Assembly: GCF_024436415.1 (NCBI RefSeq)
Contig: NZ_JAFMZQ010000001.1
Span: 3,100,001-3,164,000, forward strand
DNA: 64,000 nt
Origin: Pedobacter deserti
GTDB lineage: Bacteria > Bacteroidota > Bacteroidia > Sphingobacteriales > Sphingobacteriaceae
Direction of reading: 5' to 3'
The notes beneath the pieces are model-generated. The model made no database searches, had not been told where the DNA came from, and worked only from the letters and a program-made list of their open reading frames with translations. Of the stretch, positions 1-8,010 are shown in pieces; position 1 is the stretch's first letter; every line of letters starts with the position of its first letter. The position numbers and the translations under genes were made by a program.

Positions 1-35
1 AAAATGCCCGTAAGAAAAGCTACTTCTTACAGGAT

Positions 36-68
36 AGCTCCCTGTTCGAGCAGGGGGCTTTTTTATTA
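36..68 (+). terminator. Rho-independent terminator
   Basis: A 9-bp stem (36-44 pairing with 51-59, one G-T wobble) with a 6-nt loop is followed by a run of T. It would end a rightward gene lying left of the window. A second small hairpin (10-16 with 24-30) sits just before it. This implies that the leftward FecR gene next door converges on another gene and has no TonB receptor directly downstream. Confidence 0.7.
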
Positions 69-119
69 CGTTCTTTGGTAATGGTTTTTCTTCATAACGT
101 TTTGGTTTGGTTTAGTTGA

Positions 120-1130
120 TTATTTGTTAGACGGTTCATTCTCGCAGTCGGTGCCAATTATGGTTATTATATCCCCAGCGCGTTTGAATGAAGCATTATT
201 AAATGCAGTAATCACATTGAGTATTTCGTCGAGGTTCTGATCATTTAAAAAAGCGGCTGTGAATCGGCATTTCTTTCCCTGCTCCTGTTCAAAAAAAATT
301 TTCACATTGAACTTTTTATTAAGTATAGCGACCGCCTGTTCCATAGTTACATCGTCAAAGAAAAGATCATTTTTTTGCCAAGCCACCGCTTTATCAGCGA
401 TGACTTCGAATTTCCTCGGTGTTCCGACTTTTTGGTCAAAAACCAACTGTTGATTTGGCAAAAGGACCGCCAACAAGTTGTCATCTTCCTGAACTTTAAC
501 TTTCCCGCGAGTAACAGTCACAACAATGGGCGTCCCCTTCAAAGCCCGAATATTAAAAGCTGTGCCTAACACAATTGTCGTTAAACCTTCTGACTGCACT
601 ACGAATGGCCGCATTGGATCATGTTTGATGTCAAAATAGCCTTCACCCCGCAAAACCACCTCGCGTGATTTTCCGGAGAACACTTTAGGGTACTCCAAAA
701 TGCTGTTATCATTAAGAATGACTGTACTGCCGTCGGGCAAGGACACCTTTCGGTGTTGAAGTGTCGTAACTGCGCTGGCGTCTAACCCGCCGATTGTCCG
801 TTGTGGCGCAAAGAGTTTTGTTGAATTAATAAGATAAACGGCAGCTAGAAAGAAAAGAAAGATCGCCGCGGCACTGCACATCCAAACTAGACTGACCTTA
901 AATGGAGCCGGCTTTTGAGAAGTAGTAATTGCTGTAAAGACCTCATCTGCCTTTGCTGCGTCCATAGTTACCTCGACAGCAGGGCTGTCCCAGTCTGCAA
1001 TCATTAGGTCCCGCAAATCAGATAAGTCATCCTGGCACCTAAGAAACTCCAAAAGCTGAGCTTCTTCCTGTGAAGATATTATATCATTTGTGTGTTTGTG
1101 AATCAGTTGTTTGAGTTGTGGTTTTTTCAT
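120..1130 (-). CDS. FecR family anti-sigma factor
   Basis: This 336-aa protein has the FecR layout. A cytoplasmic N-terminal region of about 80 residues is followed by one membrane segment near residues 82-102, then a periplasmic FecR domain (roughly 125-225, with a VSLPDGSTVILN-type strand and a GEGYFDIKHD segment) and a C-terminal DUF4974-like domain near 265-325. Family members sense a signal from an outer-membrane receptor and control a partner ECF sigma factor. The sigma gene lies 179 bp upstream on the same strand. No SusC-like receptor follows within the window; a terminator for a convergent gene begins 50 bp past the stop. Confidence 0.9.
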   Translation of the reverse strand: MKKPQLKQLIHKHTNDIISSQEEAQLLEFLRCQDDLSDLRDLMIADWDSPAVEVTMDAAKADEVFTAITTSQKPAPFKVSLVWMCSAAAIFLFFLAAVYLINSTKLFAPQRTIGGLDASAVTTLQHRKVSLPDGSTVILNDNSILEYPKVFSGKSREVVLRGEGYFDIKHDPMRPFVVQSEGLTTIVLGTAFNIRALKGTPIVVTVTRGKVKVQEDDNLLAVLLPNQQLVFDQKVGTPRKFEVIADKAVAWQKNDLFFDDVTMEQAVAILNKKFNVKIFFEQEQGKKCRFTAAFLNDQNLDEILNVITAFNNASFKRAGDIITIIGTDCENEPSNK

Positions 1131-1309
1131 AAAATGTGTCTAAGTGAGGAGACACTGTTATTGTATCTGACGATTCAAATTCAAAAAGGTAGTAGTCTGT
1201 TGGAAAAAAAAATCTGGCCGTGGTATGATCCAATGCGGAAAACTATTTAACATAGTTCCTTGCTGCCACAATAAAAATTACTCGCGGCAGTCCAACAATC
1301 ATTATGTGA

Positions 1310-1888
1310 CTAGACATCGCCAAAAAAAAGAAGCAAGAATAGAGCTAAAGCCTCTCCTTTCCTTACAGTGGACTTCAACTTCTTAATAGCTTCCCGTAGA
1401 TGCACCTTTACCGTCAATGTTGAAATACCAAGCTTTTCAGCAATTTCTCTTTGTTTCAATCCTTCGTTATAGTACATCTGACAGACCAGTCTCTGCTGTT
1501 TTGGCAATTTATTGATAATAGCACCGATGTGGGCGTGCGAATCTTTTAACATCAAAATTTCTTCAGATTTACTGTAAACTTCCGAGCTCTCGCGCTGAAA
1601 ATCTATCTGTGACTTATATTCTAATGCTCTTTTCTTCAAGGCGTCGAGCGTCTGGTTAACTGCTACCATACGCAGATATCCACCAAAATTGTCGACATCG
1701 GACAATTCCCTTCTTTTAACCCAAATTTTTAGAAATACCTCCTGCACAATTTCCTCCGATTGCTCTTTTGACTTTAAATAGCGAAAAGCATATCTAAAAA
1801 CCTTATTCCTATATATGTCAAACAGTACGCGAAACGCCTTCGGGTCGGCATTGGCCAGTCCAATCAAGAGATGTCTTTCGTTACTCAT
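1310..1888 (-). CDS. ECF RNA polymerase sigma factor
   Basis: This 192-aa sigma-70 family protein has region 2 near residues 20-85, including the RYLKSKEQSEEIVQEVFLKIW stretch typical of Bacteroidota ECF factors. Region 4 is near residues 125-175, with a helix-turn-helix around LKQREIAEKLGISTLTVKVH. The last residues are hydrophobic. It pairs with the downstream FecR gene on the same strand. The target genes are not obvious here because no receptor gene follows. The product class is secure; the regulon is unknown. Confidence 0.92.
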   Translation of the reverse strand: MSNERHLLIGLANADPKAFRVLFDIYRNKVFRYAFRYLKSKEQSEEIVQEVFLKIWVKRRELSDVDNFGGYLRMVAVNQTLDALKKRALEYKSQIDFQRESSEVYSKSEEILMLKDSHAHIGAIINKLPKQQRLVCQMYYNEGLKQREIAEKLGISTLTVKVHLREAIKKLKSTVRKGEALALFLLLFFGDV

Positions 1889-2587
1889 TCGCTGTACCTC
1901 ATATACAAAATTACCATTTTGTGCGACTTCGTGGCTTAACTACTCCAAATTAATTAACTGTCTTAACCTCGGATATACAAACAAAAGAAACGAATCGTGT
2001 GAACTACATAGGTTCAAAACAAAAGTAAGTACTTTCGAAACCGGCAGCTCATTTTAAATGTTGTTCAAATTCAACCGTAGGGGCGCAGCGTTTGACTTAA
2101 AAAGTTAAATCGGAATTAAGTGGGCCCAACTGGGACTGGTTCCGTGAGCTGGATAGGCCACACATTTCAGGCTATTGTTGCAATTAAAACTTCACTAAAG
2201 AAGCCTGCAATGACTGGCGGATTTGATCTTCCTCTATCAATCCAATTCACGAAATTTTTTCGGTAGACTGGAATAACCGACATTATAAACGCAGTAATCA
2301 GCTCGCGCTGCTGCCTCACTTCAACTAATGAGATCATTTGGGGAAGCTAGCATCGAAGGTCGAGCCCAGACTGGTGAACTGTATCAAATTTACTCTTATG
2401 ATTCAATTTCCCTGACAACTTAAATCAATTAGCATAGTCATATCTGCAGTAACAGGGCTAATGTAAGAGAACAGGAACGCTCGGAAGCTTCCAACCAAAT
2501 TAATCGAATAACACGTGGTTCCGCAACCAGCAACCGATAGGGAGCGCCATATAGCCCCTATTTTTTCTGCTGTAAATTTAAGGTCAT
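1889..2587. other. Intergenic region, nothing convincing
   Basis: About 700 bp separate the sigma gene from the PLP-enzyme gene. A 68-codon leftward frame (2403-2609) overlaps the end of the enzyme gene, but it has no recognisable features and looks like chance. The promoter of the sigma gene should be at the left end. I saw no strong hairpin or RNA gene. Confidence 0.5.
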
Positions 2588-3853
2588 TTAATCCCCGTTT
2601 ATCATCCATAAAGCCCTATCCAGATCAGCGATGATATCTTTAGCATTTTCAATGCCGATAGAAATCCTTATTAACTGCTCTGTAATGCCGATCCTCAATT
2701 TTTCCTCGTCAGGGATATCCGTATGCGTCATCGTTGCTGGGTGCTCTGCTAAACTTTCTGTTCCGCCCAGGCTTACGGCAAGCTTTATGAGCCTCAAGCC
2801 ATTTAGGAATGCAAACGCTTCCTGTTCCCCTCCTTTAATGTGAAAACTTACCATCGCACCACTGCCCAGACACTGATCTTTATAAATCTGATATTGTTTA
2901 CTGCTTTCGGATCTATCAATAAGTCCGAGATAATGTACTTTTTCGACACGTTCGTGGCGATCCAGGAACTCCGCTACTTGGACAGCATTGGCCTGCTGCT
3001 GGTCCATTCTAACTTTTAGCGTCTCCAGGCTGCGTAGCAGTAGCCAGGCAGTGTTTGGACTACACATATTGCCTAAGAACGTACGCATCACTTTTAATCT
3101 CTGAATGTGATCACTATTGCCCAGCACAGCACCAGCGGTCAAATCGCTATGTCCACCGAGGTATTTCGTAGCAGAATAAATAACAAGGTCGGCGCCAAGT
3201 TGCAGCGGGTGTTGCCAGATAGGGCCCAGATAGGTATTATCTACAGCGACAATTATTTTCTTTTCTGCCGTTGAAAGCGTCTCCGCAACATCCGCACAAT
3301 ATTTGATGTCAACTAAGGTATTTGTGGGATTGGCCGGTGTTTCAAGGTAAATCAGTGCGACCTTGCGTCTGACATCTTCGTCTCTCAGAAGATCTTCGAT
3401 ATTCTTGTCCGCATCGCTTGCATCGAAGCCGATTGCACGAATACCAAACTTGCTCAACACGTGGTTTAGAAAGTGATGGCTCCCTCCATAAAGTGGAGTG
3501 CTGTATAACACAATATCCCCCGGTTTTAGAAATTCCATTAAGACTGTCGATACCGCGCTCATGCCGCTTTCGAATACTGCAGCATCGGCAGCCCCATCCC
3601 AAAGCGTAAGTCGCTTTTCCACTATCTCCAAATTTGGATTATTGATCCGACTATAGATGAGACCCATTTCCTCGGATGCCCGGATTGCCCGTTTGCCGTA
3701 AGCGATTTCGAAGAATGCTTTTCCTTCTTGAGCATTTCTAAACACAAAGGTAGAAGTTTGAAATATGGGACATTTAATCGCACCTTCGCTGAGCTCTGGA
3801 TTATAGCCGTAACTCATCATTAAACTTTCGGGAGAATATTTCTTATCAGACAT
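2588..3853 (-). CDS. PLP-dependent C-S lyase/transsulfuration enzyme
   Basis: This 421-aa protein belongs to the Cys/Met-metabolism PLP family (cystathionine gamma-synthase, methionine gamma-lyase, O-acetylhomoserine sulfhydrylase). The start is placed at the ATG at 3851-3853, because the 24 extra codons upstream cross the operator region. Visible residues are YSRINNP at 67-73, D205 that contacts the pyridine nitrogen, and the Schiff-base lysine K230 in SATKYLGGHSD. The YGG at 122-124 replaces the cysteine-containing YGC of classical methionine gamma-lyases, so that activity is not assured. The divergent Lrp/AsnC gene resembles the mdeA/mdeR arrangement. Regulation through the dyads between the two genes is likely. 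Confidence 0.88.
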   Translation of the reverse strand: MSDKKYSPESLMMSYGYNPELSEGAIKCPIFQTSTFVFRNAQEGKAFFEIAYGKRAIRASEEMGLIYSRINNPNLEIVEKRLTLWDGAADAAVFESGMSAVSTVLMEFLKPGDIVLYSTPLYGGSHHFLNHVLSKFGIRAIGFDASDADKNIEDLLRDEDVRRKVALIYLETPANPTNTLVDIKYCADVAETLSTAEKKIIVAVDNTYLGPIWQHPLQLGADLVIYSATKYLGGHSDLTAGAVLGNSDHIQRLKVMRTFLGNMCSPNTAWLLLRSLETLKVRMDQQQANAVQVAEFLDRHERVEKVHYLGLIDRSESSKQYQIYKDQCLGSGAMVSFHIKGGEQEAFAFLNGLRLIKLAVSLGGTESLAEHPATMTHTDIPDEEKLRIGITEQLIRISIGIENAKDIIADLDRALWMINGD

Positions 3854-3879
3854 AGATTTTTTTTGGTAAAACTGCTGAA

Positions 3880-3899
3880 TATAGAATTCACATTCTATA
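3880..3899. promoter_or_regulatory. Perfect 8-4-8 dyad, likely operator
   Basis: TATAGAAT, 4 nt, then ATTCTATA form a perfect inverted repeat 27 bp upstream of the C-S lyase start. With the dyad at 3914-3959 it shares TAGA/TCTA half-sites. Binding by the adjacent Lrp/AsnC protein is inferred from position. Confidence 0.55.
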
Positions 3900-3913
3900 G
3901 TCACAGTCATCTT

Positions 3914-3959
3914 TAGATATAACACCTAAAAAATGTAAATTTTTTAGATGATATATCTA
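3914..3959. promoter_or_regulatory. 46-bp nested dyad, likely Lrp/AsnC operator
   Basis: TAGATATA (3914-3921) pairs with TATATCTA (3952-3959), and CTAAAAAAT (3926-3934) pairs with ATTTTTTAG (3939-3947). The inner spacers are equal (4 nt each) and the centre is 4 nt. The dyad lies between divergent start codons at 3853 and 4001. Symmetric, phased arms are typical of Lrp-family multimer sites. Confidence 0.6.
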
Positions 3960-4000
3960 CTTACCGTTTGCTTTGTGTAGTTTTAAAGAAAAAAAAACCA

Positions 4001-4459
4001 ATGGAGATAGACAAGATTGATCGAATGATCCTTAATTTGCTGCAACAGGATGCGAAGTTATCTAATAAGCAGGTGGCCGAGCGAGTGAATAAGTCTGTGA
4101 CACCTGTATACGAACGTATCAAAAAGATGGAGCAATCAGGTCTAATCAAAAGATACGTAACGATGCTAAATAACCGGCACATCGACAAAACCTTGGTGGC
4201 CTTCACAACCGTTCAGTTAAAGGAACATGAGCATGGCATGTTGAAGCGCTTTGAAAAGGAAATTGTAAAATCATCTGAGGTAATGGAATGCTATCATATG
4301 ACAGGAACCGATGATTATATGTTGAAGGTTTTGGTAAAGGACATGGATGAATATCAGGATTTTATCGTCAACAGACTGGCAAAACTTACAAATATTGGAA
4401 CTGTCAGAAGTTCTTTCGTTATGACAGAGATTAAACACGAGACCAGTTTTGAGTTGTAG
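4001..4459 (+). CDS. Lrp/AsnC family transcriptional regulator
   Basis: This 152-aa protein starts at the ATG at 4001; a longer TTG-initiated frame from 3968 is less likely. The N-terminal winged-helix DNA-binding domain begins IDKIDRMILNLLQQDAKLSN and includes a recognition-helix region near KQVAERVNKSVTPVYERIKK. The C-terminal half is the RAM/AsnC ligand-binding domain, with the MECYHMTGTDDYMLKV pattern. Members bind amino acids and regulate amino-acid metabolism. It is divergent from the PLP C-S lyase with a long dyad between, so it probably controls that gene and itself. Confidence 0.92.
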   Translation: MEIDKIDRMILNLLQQDAKLSNKQVAERVNKSVTPVYERIKKMEQSGLIKRYVTMLNNRHIDKTLVAFTTVQLKEHEHGMLKRFEKEIVKSSEVMECYHMTGTDDYMLKVLVKDMDEYQDFIVNRLAKLTNIGTVRSSFVMTEIKHETSFEL

Positions 4460-4832
4460 ACAACCTCGAATGTGCGGCATCTTTCGCATTTTGAAAGACG
4501 CGACGAAGAGATAGGGTACCGCCATCTATCATCCTTATTTTTGGCCGTGCTGTTCGTAGTGAAATTTTATATAAGATTGGACATACACGCCATTTATCCA
4601 TTAAAGTATTTGCTGGATATTCCGGCAAAACACGCGTTTGACATTTATTCTTACCATTGGGGGCTATTCTAACCAGAGTGTACGCGCTGACATCTGGATC
4701 TGACTTTTCTCTCAACAAATTGTTAATTTTTTCTAGATCAGGCCAAATAGATGCCTTAGCCGCTTCGACACTATTTGATCTGGTCTTGCTGATTCGGGGG
4801 TTTTAACTCGACTAACAAATTTGGAAAAACAA

Positions 4833-4840
4833 TAAATTTG
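4833..4840 (+). promoter_or_regulatory. Bacteroidota -7 box (TAnnTTTG)
   Basis: TAAATTTG matches the TAnnTTTG consensus exactly and lies 34 bp upstream of the small ORF at 4875. No well-spaced TTTG -33 element is visible, so this is a candidate only. Confidence 0.35.
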
Positions 4841-4874
4841 CCCACCAATCAAATCGATTCATGGGCAAACTAAT

Positions 4875-5042
4875 ATGATTCTAAAATTAAGTGCGCGCAC
4901 TCATAAATGCAGAACCGTTATCTCTATCATAGAACGTTATCAACCGGATGCCAGCTACCAACGCTTTCAACTGATTACACTTACCCAGATCGATGAATTT
5001 CTGGCAGCAAAGCTGCTGCCAGAGATTCAATCCACAAATTAA
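4875..5042 (+). CDS. Small hypothetical protein, 55 aa
   Basis: An ATG at 4875 opens a 55-codon frame ending TAA at 5040-5042. The product begins MILKLSARTHKCRTVISIIE and ends EIQSTN, with a mixed, protein-like composition (a YQPDASYQRF segment and a hydrophobic-acidic alternation) and no membrane segment. It lies 20 bp from the convergent end of the leftward tra operon and has a TAnnTTTG box upstream. It may mark the ICE edge. I do not recognise the family. Confidence 0.45.
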   Translation: MILKLSARTHKCRTVISIIERYQPDASYQRFQLITLTQIDEFLAAKLLPEIQSTN

Positions 5043-5062
5043 TTAACACTAAACAACAGAAC

Positions 5063-6073
5063 CTAGACGCCCATCTCCTGGCCTTTTGACTTCTCCCTAC
5101 GCTTCTCCTGAGACACCTCCCTGCCGGCACCTTTGTCAAGCTCCGATGCCTTCAGGAATTCCTCACGCTTCTGCGGCTTACCGTCCAGCTCCGTAAAATT
5201 CACATTCCCATAACGGGGAACAGCCTCGATCCGAAGCTTCCGGTCCTCTCCATCCGGACCAGTCACCGTCACCACTGGCCGCTGACCATCCTGTAAAGCC
5301 TTCACCAGTTTTTCAGCCGACTCCTTGCCATCCAGCTCCTTCAGCTGGTAGCGATCCAGTTCCTTCCGCAAGTCAAAACCATAGCTTTCACTAAACTGCT
5401 TCATCGTGTAATTGCCATAACGGTCTTTCGGCTCATTAAACTGATACTGACTCCAGGCCGCATACTGCTCTCCCGCCCGGCTCACCATATCCTCACGAAA
5501 CACCGAACGCCCCTGCAGCATATTGGAAGCCTGCTCCACGCTAAAGCCCTTCCCACGATCCACATAATGCGAATTGCGGATTACCGGAGCGTAAAAGGTC
5601 TTACGGAATTCATTTTTCACGTAATCCACCTTACCCTCTTTCATCGTCGCCAGCGTATCCCGGTACTGCATATCCTTATCGGTAAACTTGCCCATCGAGA
5701 GTTCCGCCGCGCCTTTCTGATCCTTGAAAAAGTCCATCGCCTTAATCACGCTGTCAAAACCCCGGGTTACATTCTTATCCGGCTTATCCGCGCTCGGACT
5801 GGTCACCATATATTTATGGTCCTTTTCCAGGGGCTTAGACTTATCCAGCGCCACATCGAACTTATTGAAATAATAAAAGTCCGACTGGGAACTCTGGCGG
5901 ATATGGATCGTGACATCAATAGTCCCCTTATCCGCAGGCAGCTGCCCCTGCAACTGGACGTTGGCCACGCCCTTTTCCATTTCTTTTTCTGCCGCATCGA
6001 TCATCGATTGCGGCACTTTCAGCGCTTTCGCTTCCGCGCGAAAGTTCTCTAACGAATTTCTGTTCATCGTCAT
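5063..6073 (-). CDS. ICE-associated hypothetical protein
   Basis: This 336-aa soluble protein has no signal peptide or membrane segment. It is rich in charged residues, with many Lys-Asp/Glu pairs and a basic tail (EKRREKSKGQ). Motifs such as DRYGNYTMKQFSESYGFDL and RYGNVNFTELDGKPQ recall hypothetical proteins and DUF3945-like modules carried by Bacteroidota conjugative elements. That link is a weak recollection, not a match. It is the last gene of the leftward tra operon, in the place where TraN would be expected. Its function is unknown. Confidence 0.75.
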   Translation of the reverse strand: MTMNRNSLENFRAEAKALKVPQSMIDAAEKEMEKGVANVQLQGQLPADKGTIDVTIHIRQSSQSDFYYFNKFDVALDKSKPLEKDHKYMVTSPSADKPDKNVTRGFDSVIKAMDFFKDQKGAAELSMGKFTDKDMQYRDTLATMKEGKVDYVKNEFRKTFYAPVIRNSHYVDRGKGFSVEQASNMLQGRSVFREDMVSRAGEQYAAWSQYQFNEPKDRYGNYTMKQFSESYGFDLRKELDRYQLKELDGKESAEKLVKALQDGQRPVVTVTGPDGEDRKLRIEAVPRYGNVNFTELDGKPQKREEFLKASELDKGAGREVSQEKRREKSKGQEMGV

Positions 6074-6095
6074 TCAATTTACTATGTACACTCTA

Positions 6096-7145
6096 TTAAT
6101 TTCCAGCCGTCCTGGCATTGTCCCGAAGCAACACCTGGTACCCTGACTTCACAGGCTGCCGGATACGTTTCACCTTTCTGGCCAGCAGCGACCTGGCCGC
6201 ATCAATCCCCGCGCCCACGATCTGCGTCCCCAGATCAAAGCCGCCCAGGGTCACGCTTCCGGCAGCATCCACCACGCCTCCACTTGCCGCATCAGACAGC
6301 ATCGCCTCAGGCGCCGCAATACCCGCCATCGCATCCCGCCTGTCAAACACCGTCAAATTCACGGGTACAATTGCGTTGCCCAGCCTGATATTCTTGATCT
6401 CCAGATTCAGCCGCTGGTTAGAAAAACCCGCAAGCCCGCACACCAAATGCCCTTTTGGGAACACCTGCCCGCCCAGACGCACGGTATCCAGCAATCTCAA
6501 CCTAACCACCGATCCCTGCACCACACGGTGATCCCCATCCACCTCGGCGGGTATCGCTACAAACTGGCTGTCCAACTCTCCATCAGCCTTTACACCAGCA
6601 GAAAACTTTAGCCTCGCCAGATCCGGATTTTGAATCTCCTGGATACTCTGCAGTAAGCCCGATAACTGCGCCAGTTCCGGATCCTCCCCCGCAGGCGACT
6701 GCATACTTTTCATCAGCATCTCCAGCTTATCCACGTCCCGACTCATGTCGTTACTCGCCAAACCACCTACTGCCCTTTTATCAAAGCCCGAAGACTTCAC
6801 CACCTCCGGCTTCGCCAGCTCTACCTGCAAAGCAGACAGCCGTTCCTCAATGGCCCTGGTCTGTGGATCATCAAAAGTTCCGGCAAACCCCAACCTTCCT
6901 GCGATGTTCTCAAGACCAGCGGTATCTAATACCGCAGCCCGATCGTACACCGCCATTTTATCGGCCAGCGAATCCGCCCCGAACCTGGCCTCCGGCAAAG
7001 CAGTATTGATCCCGGCAGCAACCAATTTACCCTCATCCTTGTTACCCGATCCCCCGCCCAGCGCGTAAAAAGCGAGCGCCAGCAGCGGAATCACCACCAG
7101 TGGCAGGAAAAGCAGCATCCTGCGCGTTTCAATTTTTTTGTTCAT
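6096..7145 (-). CDS. traM: Conjugative transposon protein TraM
   Basis: This 349-aa protein starts at the ATG at 7143-7145, giving an N-terminus MNKKIETRRMLLFLPLVVIP. It has one membrane segment near residues 10-30, a variable middle, and a conserved C-terminal half with the segment VRLRLLDTVRLGGQVFPKGHLVCG and a GAGIDAARSLLARKVKR tail. This is the TraM architecture of CTnDOT-type systems, functionally comparable to VirB10. It follows TraJ, TraK and TraL in canonical order. TraN, which normally comes next, is absent. Confidence 0.88.
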   Translation of the reverse strand: MNKKIETRRMLLFLPLVVIPLLALAFYALGGGSGNKDEGKLVAAGINTALPEARFGADSLADKMAVYDRAAVLDTAGLENIAGRLGFAGTFDDPQTRAIEERLSALQVELAKPEVVKSSGFDKRAVGGLASNDMSRDVDKLEMLMKSMQSPAGEDPELAQLSGLLQSIQEIQNPDLARLKFSAGVKADGELDSQFVAIPAEVDGDHRVVQGSVVRLRLLDTVRLGGQVFPKGHLVCGLAGFSNQRLNLEIKNIRLGNAIVPVNLTVFDRRDAMAGIAAPEAMLSDAASGGVVDAAGSVTLGGFDLGTQIVGAGIDAARSLLARKVKRIRQPVKSGYQVLLRDNARTAGN

Positions 7146-7170
7146 AATTATATATTTAAAAGTTAAACAT

Positions 7171-7389
7171 TCAATAAAATGCCCCAATAACCAGCCATAG
7201 GCAATAGCCACCAAAGCCTGCGCAGAATACAACCAGCAGCCATAGCCAAGCCCTGAGAGAAAAACCAGCAGTATGCCTATTCAGCCGGTCAGCCAAACGC
7301 CGCTGGCGCATGAGCAAATCGCCAGCAAGCTTTCGCGATATCCCTTCCTGTCCAGCGGTAAGCTGCGAACCCTTTTTAAAAAGTTTCAT
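7171..7389 (-). CDS. Small membrane protein in TraL position
   Basis: This 72-aa protein has a basic N-terminal half (KLFKKGSQL, RQRRLADRLNRH) and one C-terminal membrane segment near residues 47-70. It lies between TraK (4-nt overlap) and TraM, exactly where CTnDOT-type operons carry the short TraL. The assignment rests on size, topology and gene order. Confidence 0.7.
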   Translation of the reverse strand: MKLFKKGSQLTAGQEGISRKLAGDLLMRQRRLADRLNRHTAGFSLRAWLWLLVVFCAGFGGYCLWLVIGAFY

Positions 7390-8009
7390 CTTAAAGCAGC
7401 TTTAGCATTTACGTCTTCATTGAGCAAAATTTCCCAGCCCTGGATCAAAAAGCCGTGCGGGTTATTATCCGAGCGGCTTACATTCCTCAACCTGCCGCTG
7501 GACACCAGCTTCCTGGAGACGGCCGAACTGGCCCGAATGAGCTTCTGGCTTGCGTAACAGCGAAATCGGTACGGGTATTCCGAAAGATCCAACTGAATGC
7601 TGTCGACCAAAATTTCCTGAGAAATATTGGCCGAGATGATGTTGTTGTAATAGCCCTGCTCCTTCAGGTTCTCATAGCGGCGCCTTGCCGATTCATCCGC
7701 CAGGTTCAGCGCCTTAGCTATATTCGACTGGATCACCTTATCATCCGGGTCGAGCGTAAAAAACCAGTGGTGAAACATGGAGACGTGATCCCGCGCTTCT
7801 ACGGGAACATTCTCCTTGCGGGAAGCTGAGAAAGCCTCCAGCGCCTTCCCGCTCGATAAAATATACACCCGATCCTGCGCGGACCGGATCAGCCCGTATG
7901 CGAAATACATCGCAAAGCCACTGACCAGAACGCAGGCCAATATCAGAAACAGGCTGAACCGCTTGACGTGCTGAAAAGCGGTGTCAATGTTTTTAAGTTG
8001 AGAAAACAT
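7386..8009 (-). CDS. traK: Conjugative transposon protein TraK
   Basis: This 207-aa protein starts at the ATG at 8007-8009 (MFSQLKNIDTAFQHVKRFSL). A single membrane segment near residues 20-42 is followed by a periplasmic domain. The features HVSMFHHWFFTLDPDD and the NLADESARRRYENLKEQGYYNN segment are typical of TraK, the VirB8-like scaffold of Bacteroidota conjugation systems. It overlaps TraL by 4 nt and follows TraJ by one base, so the genes are tightly coupled. Confidence 0.9.
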   Translation of the reverse strand: MFSQLKNIDTAFQHVKRFSLFLILACVLVSGFAMYFAYGLIRSAQDRVYILSSGKALEAFSASRKENVPVEARDHVSMFHHWFFTLDPDDKVIQSNIAKALNLADESARRRYENLKEQGYYNNIISANISQEILVDSIQLDLSEYPYRFRCYASQKLIRASSAVSRKLVSSGRLRNVSRSDNNPHGFLIQGWEILLNEDVNAKAALR

Positions 8010-8010
8010 A

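Noticed and set aside
2403..2609. 68-codon leftward frame overlapping the end of the C-S lyase gene
   Set aside because: It has no signal, domain or codon pattern like its neighbours and starts inside another gene.
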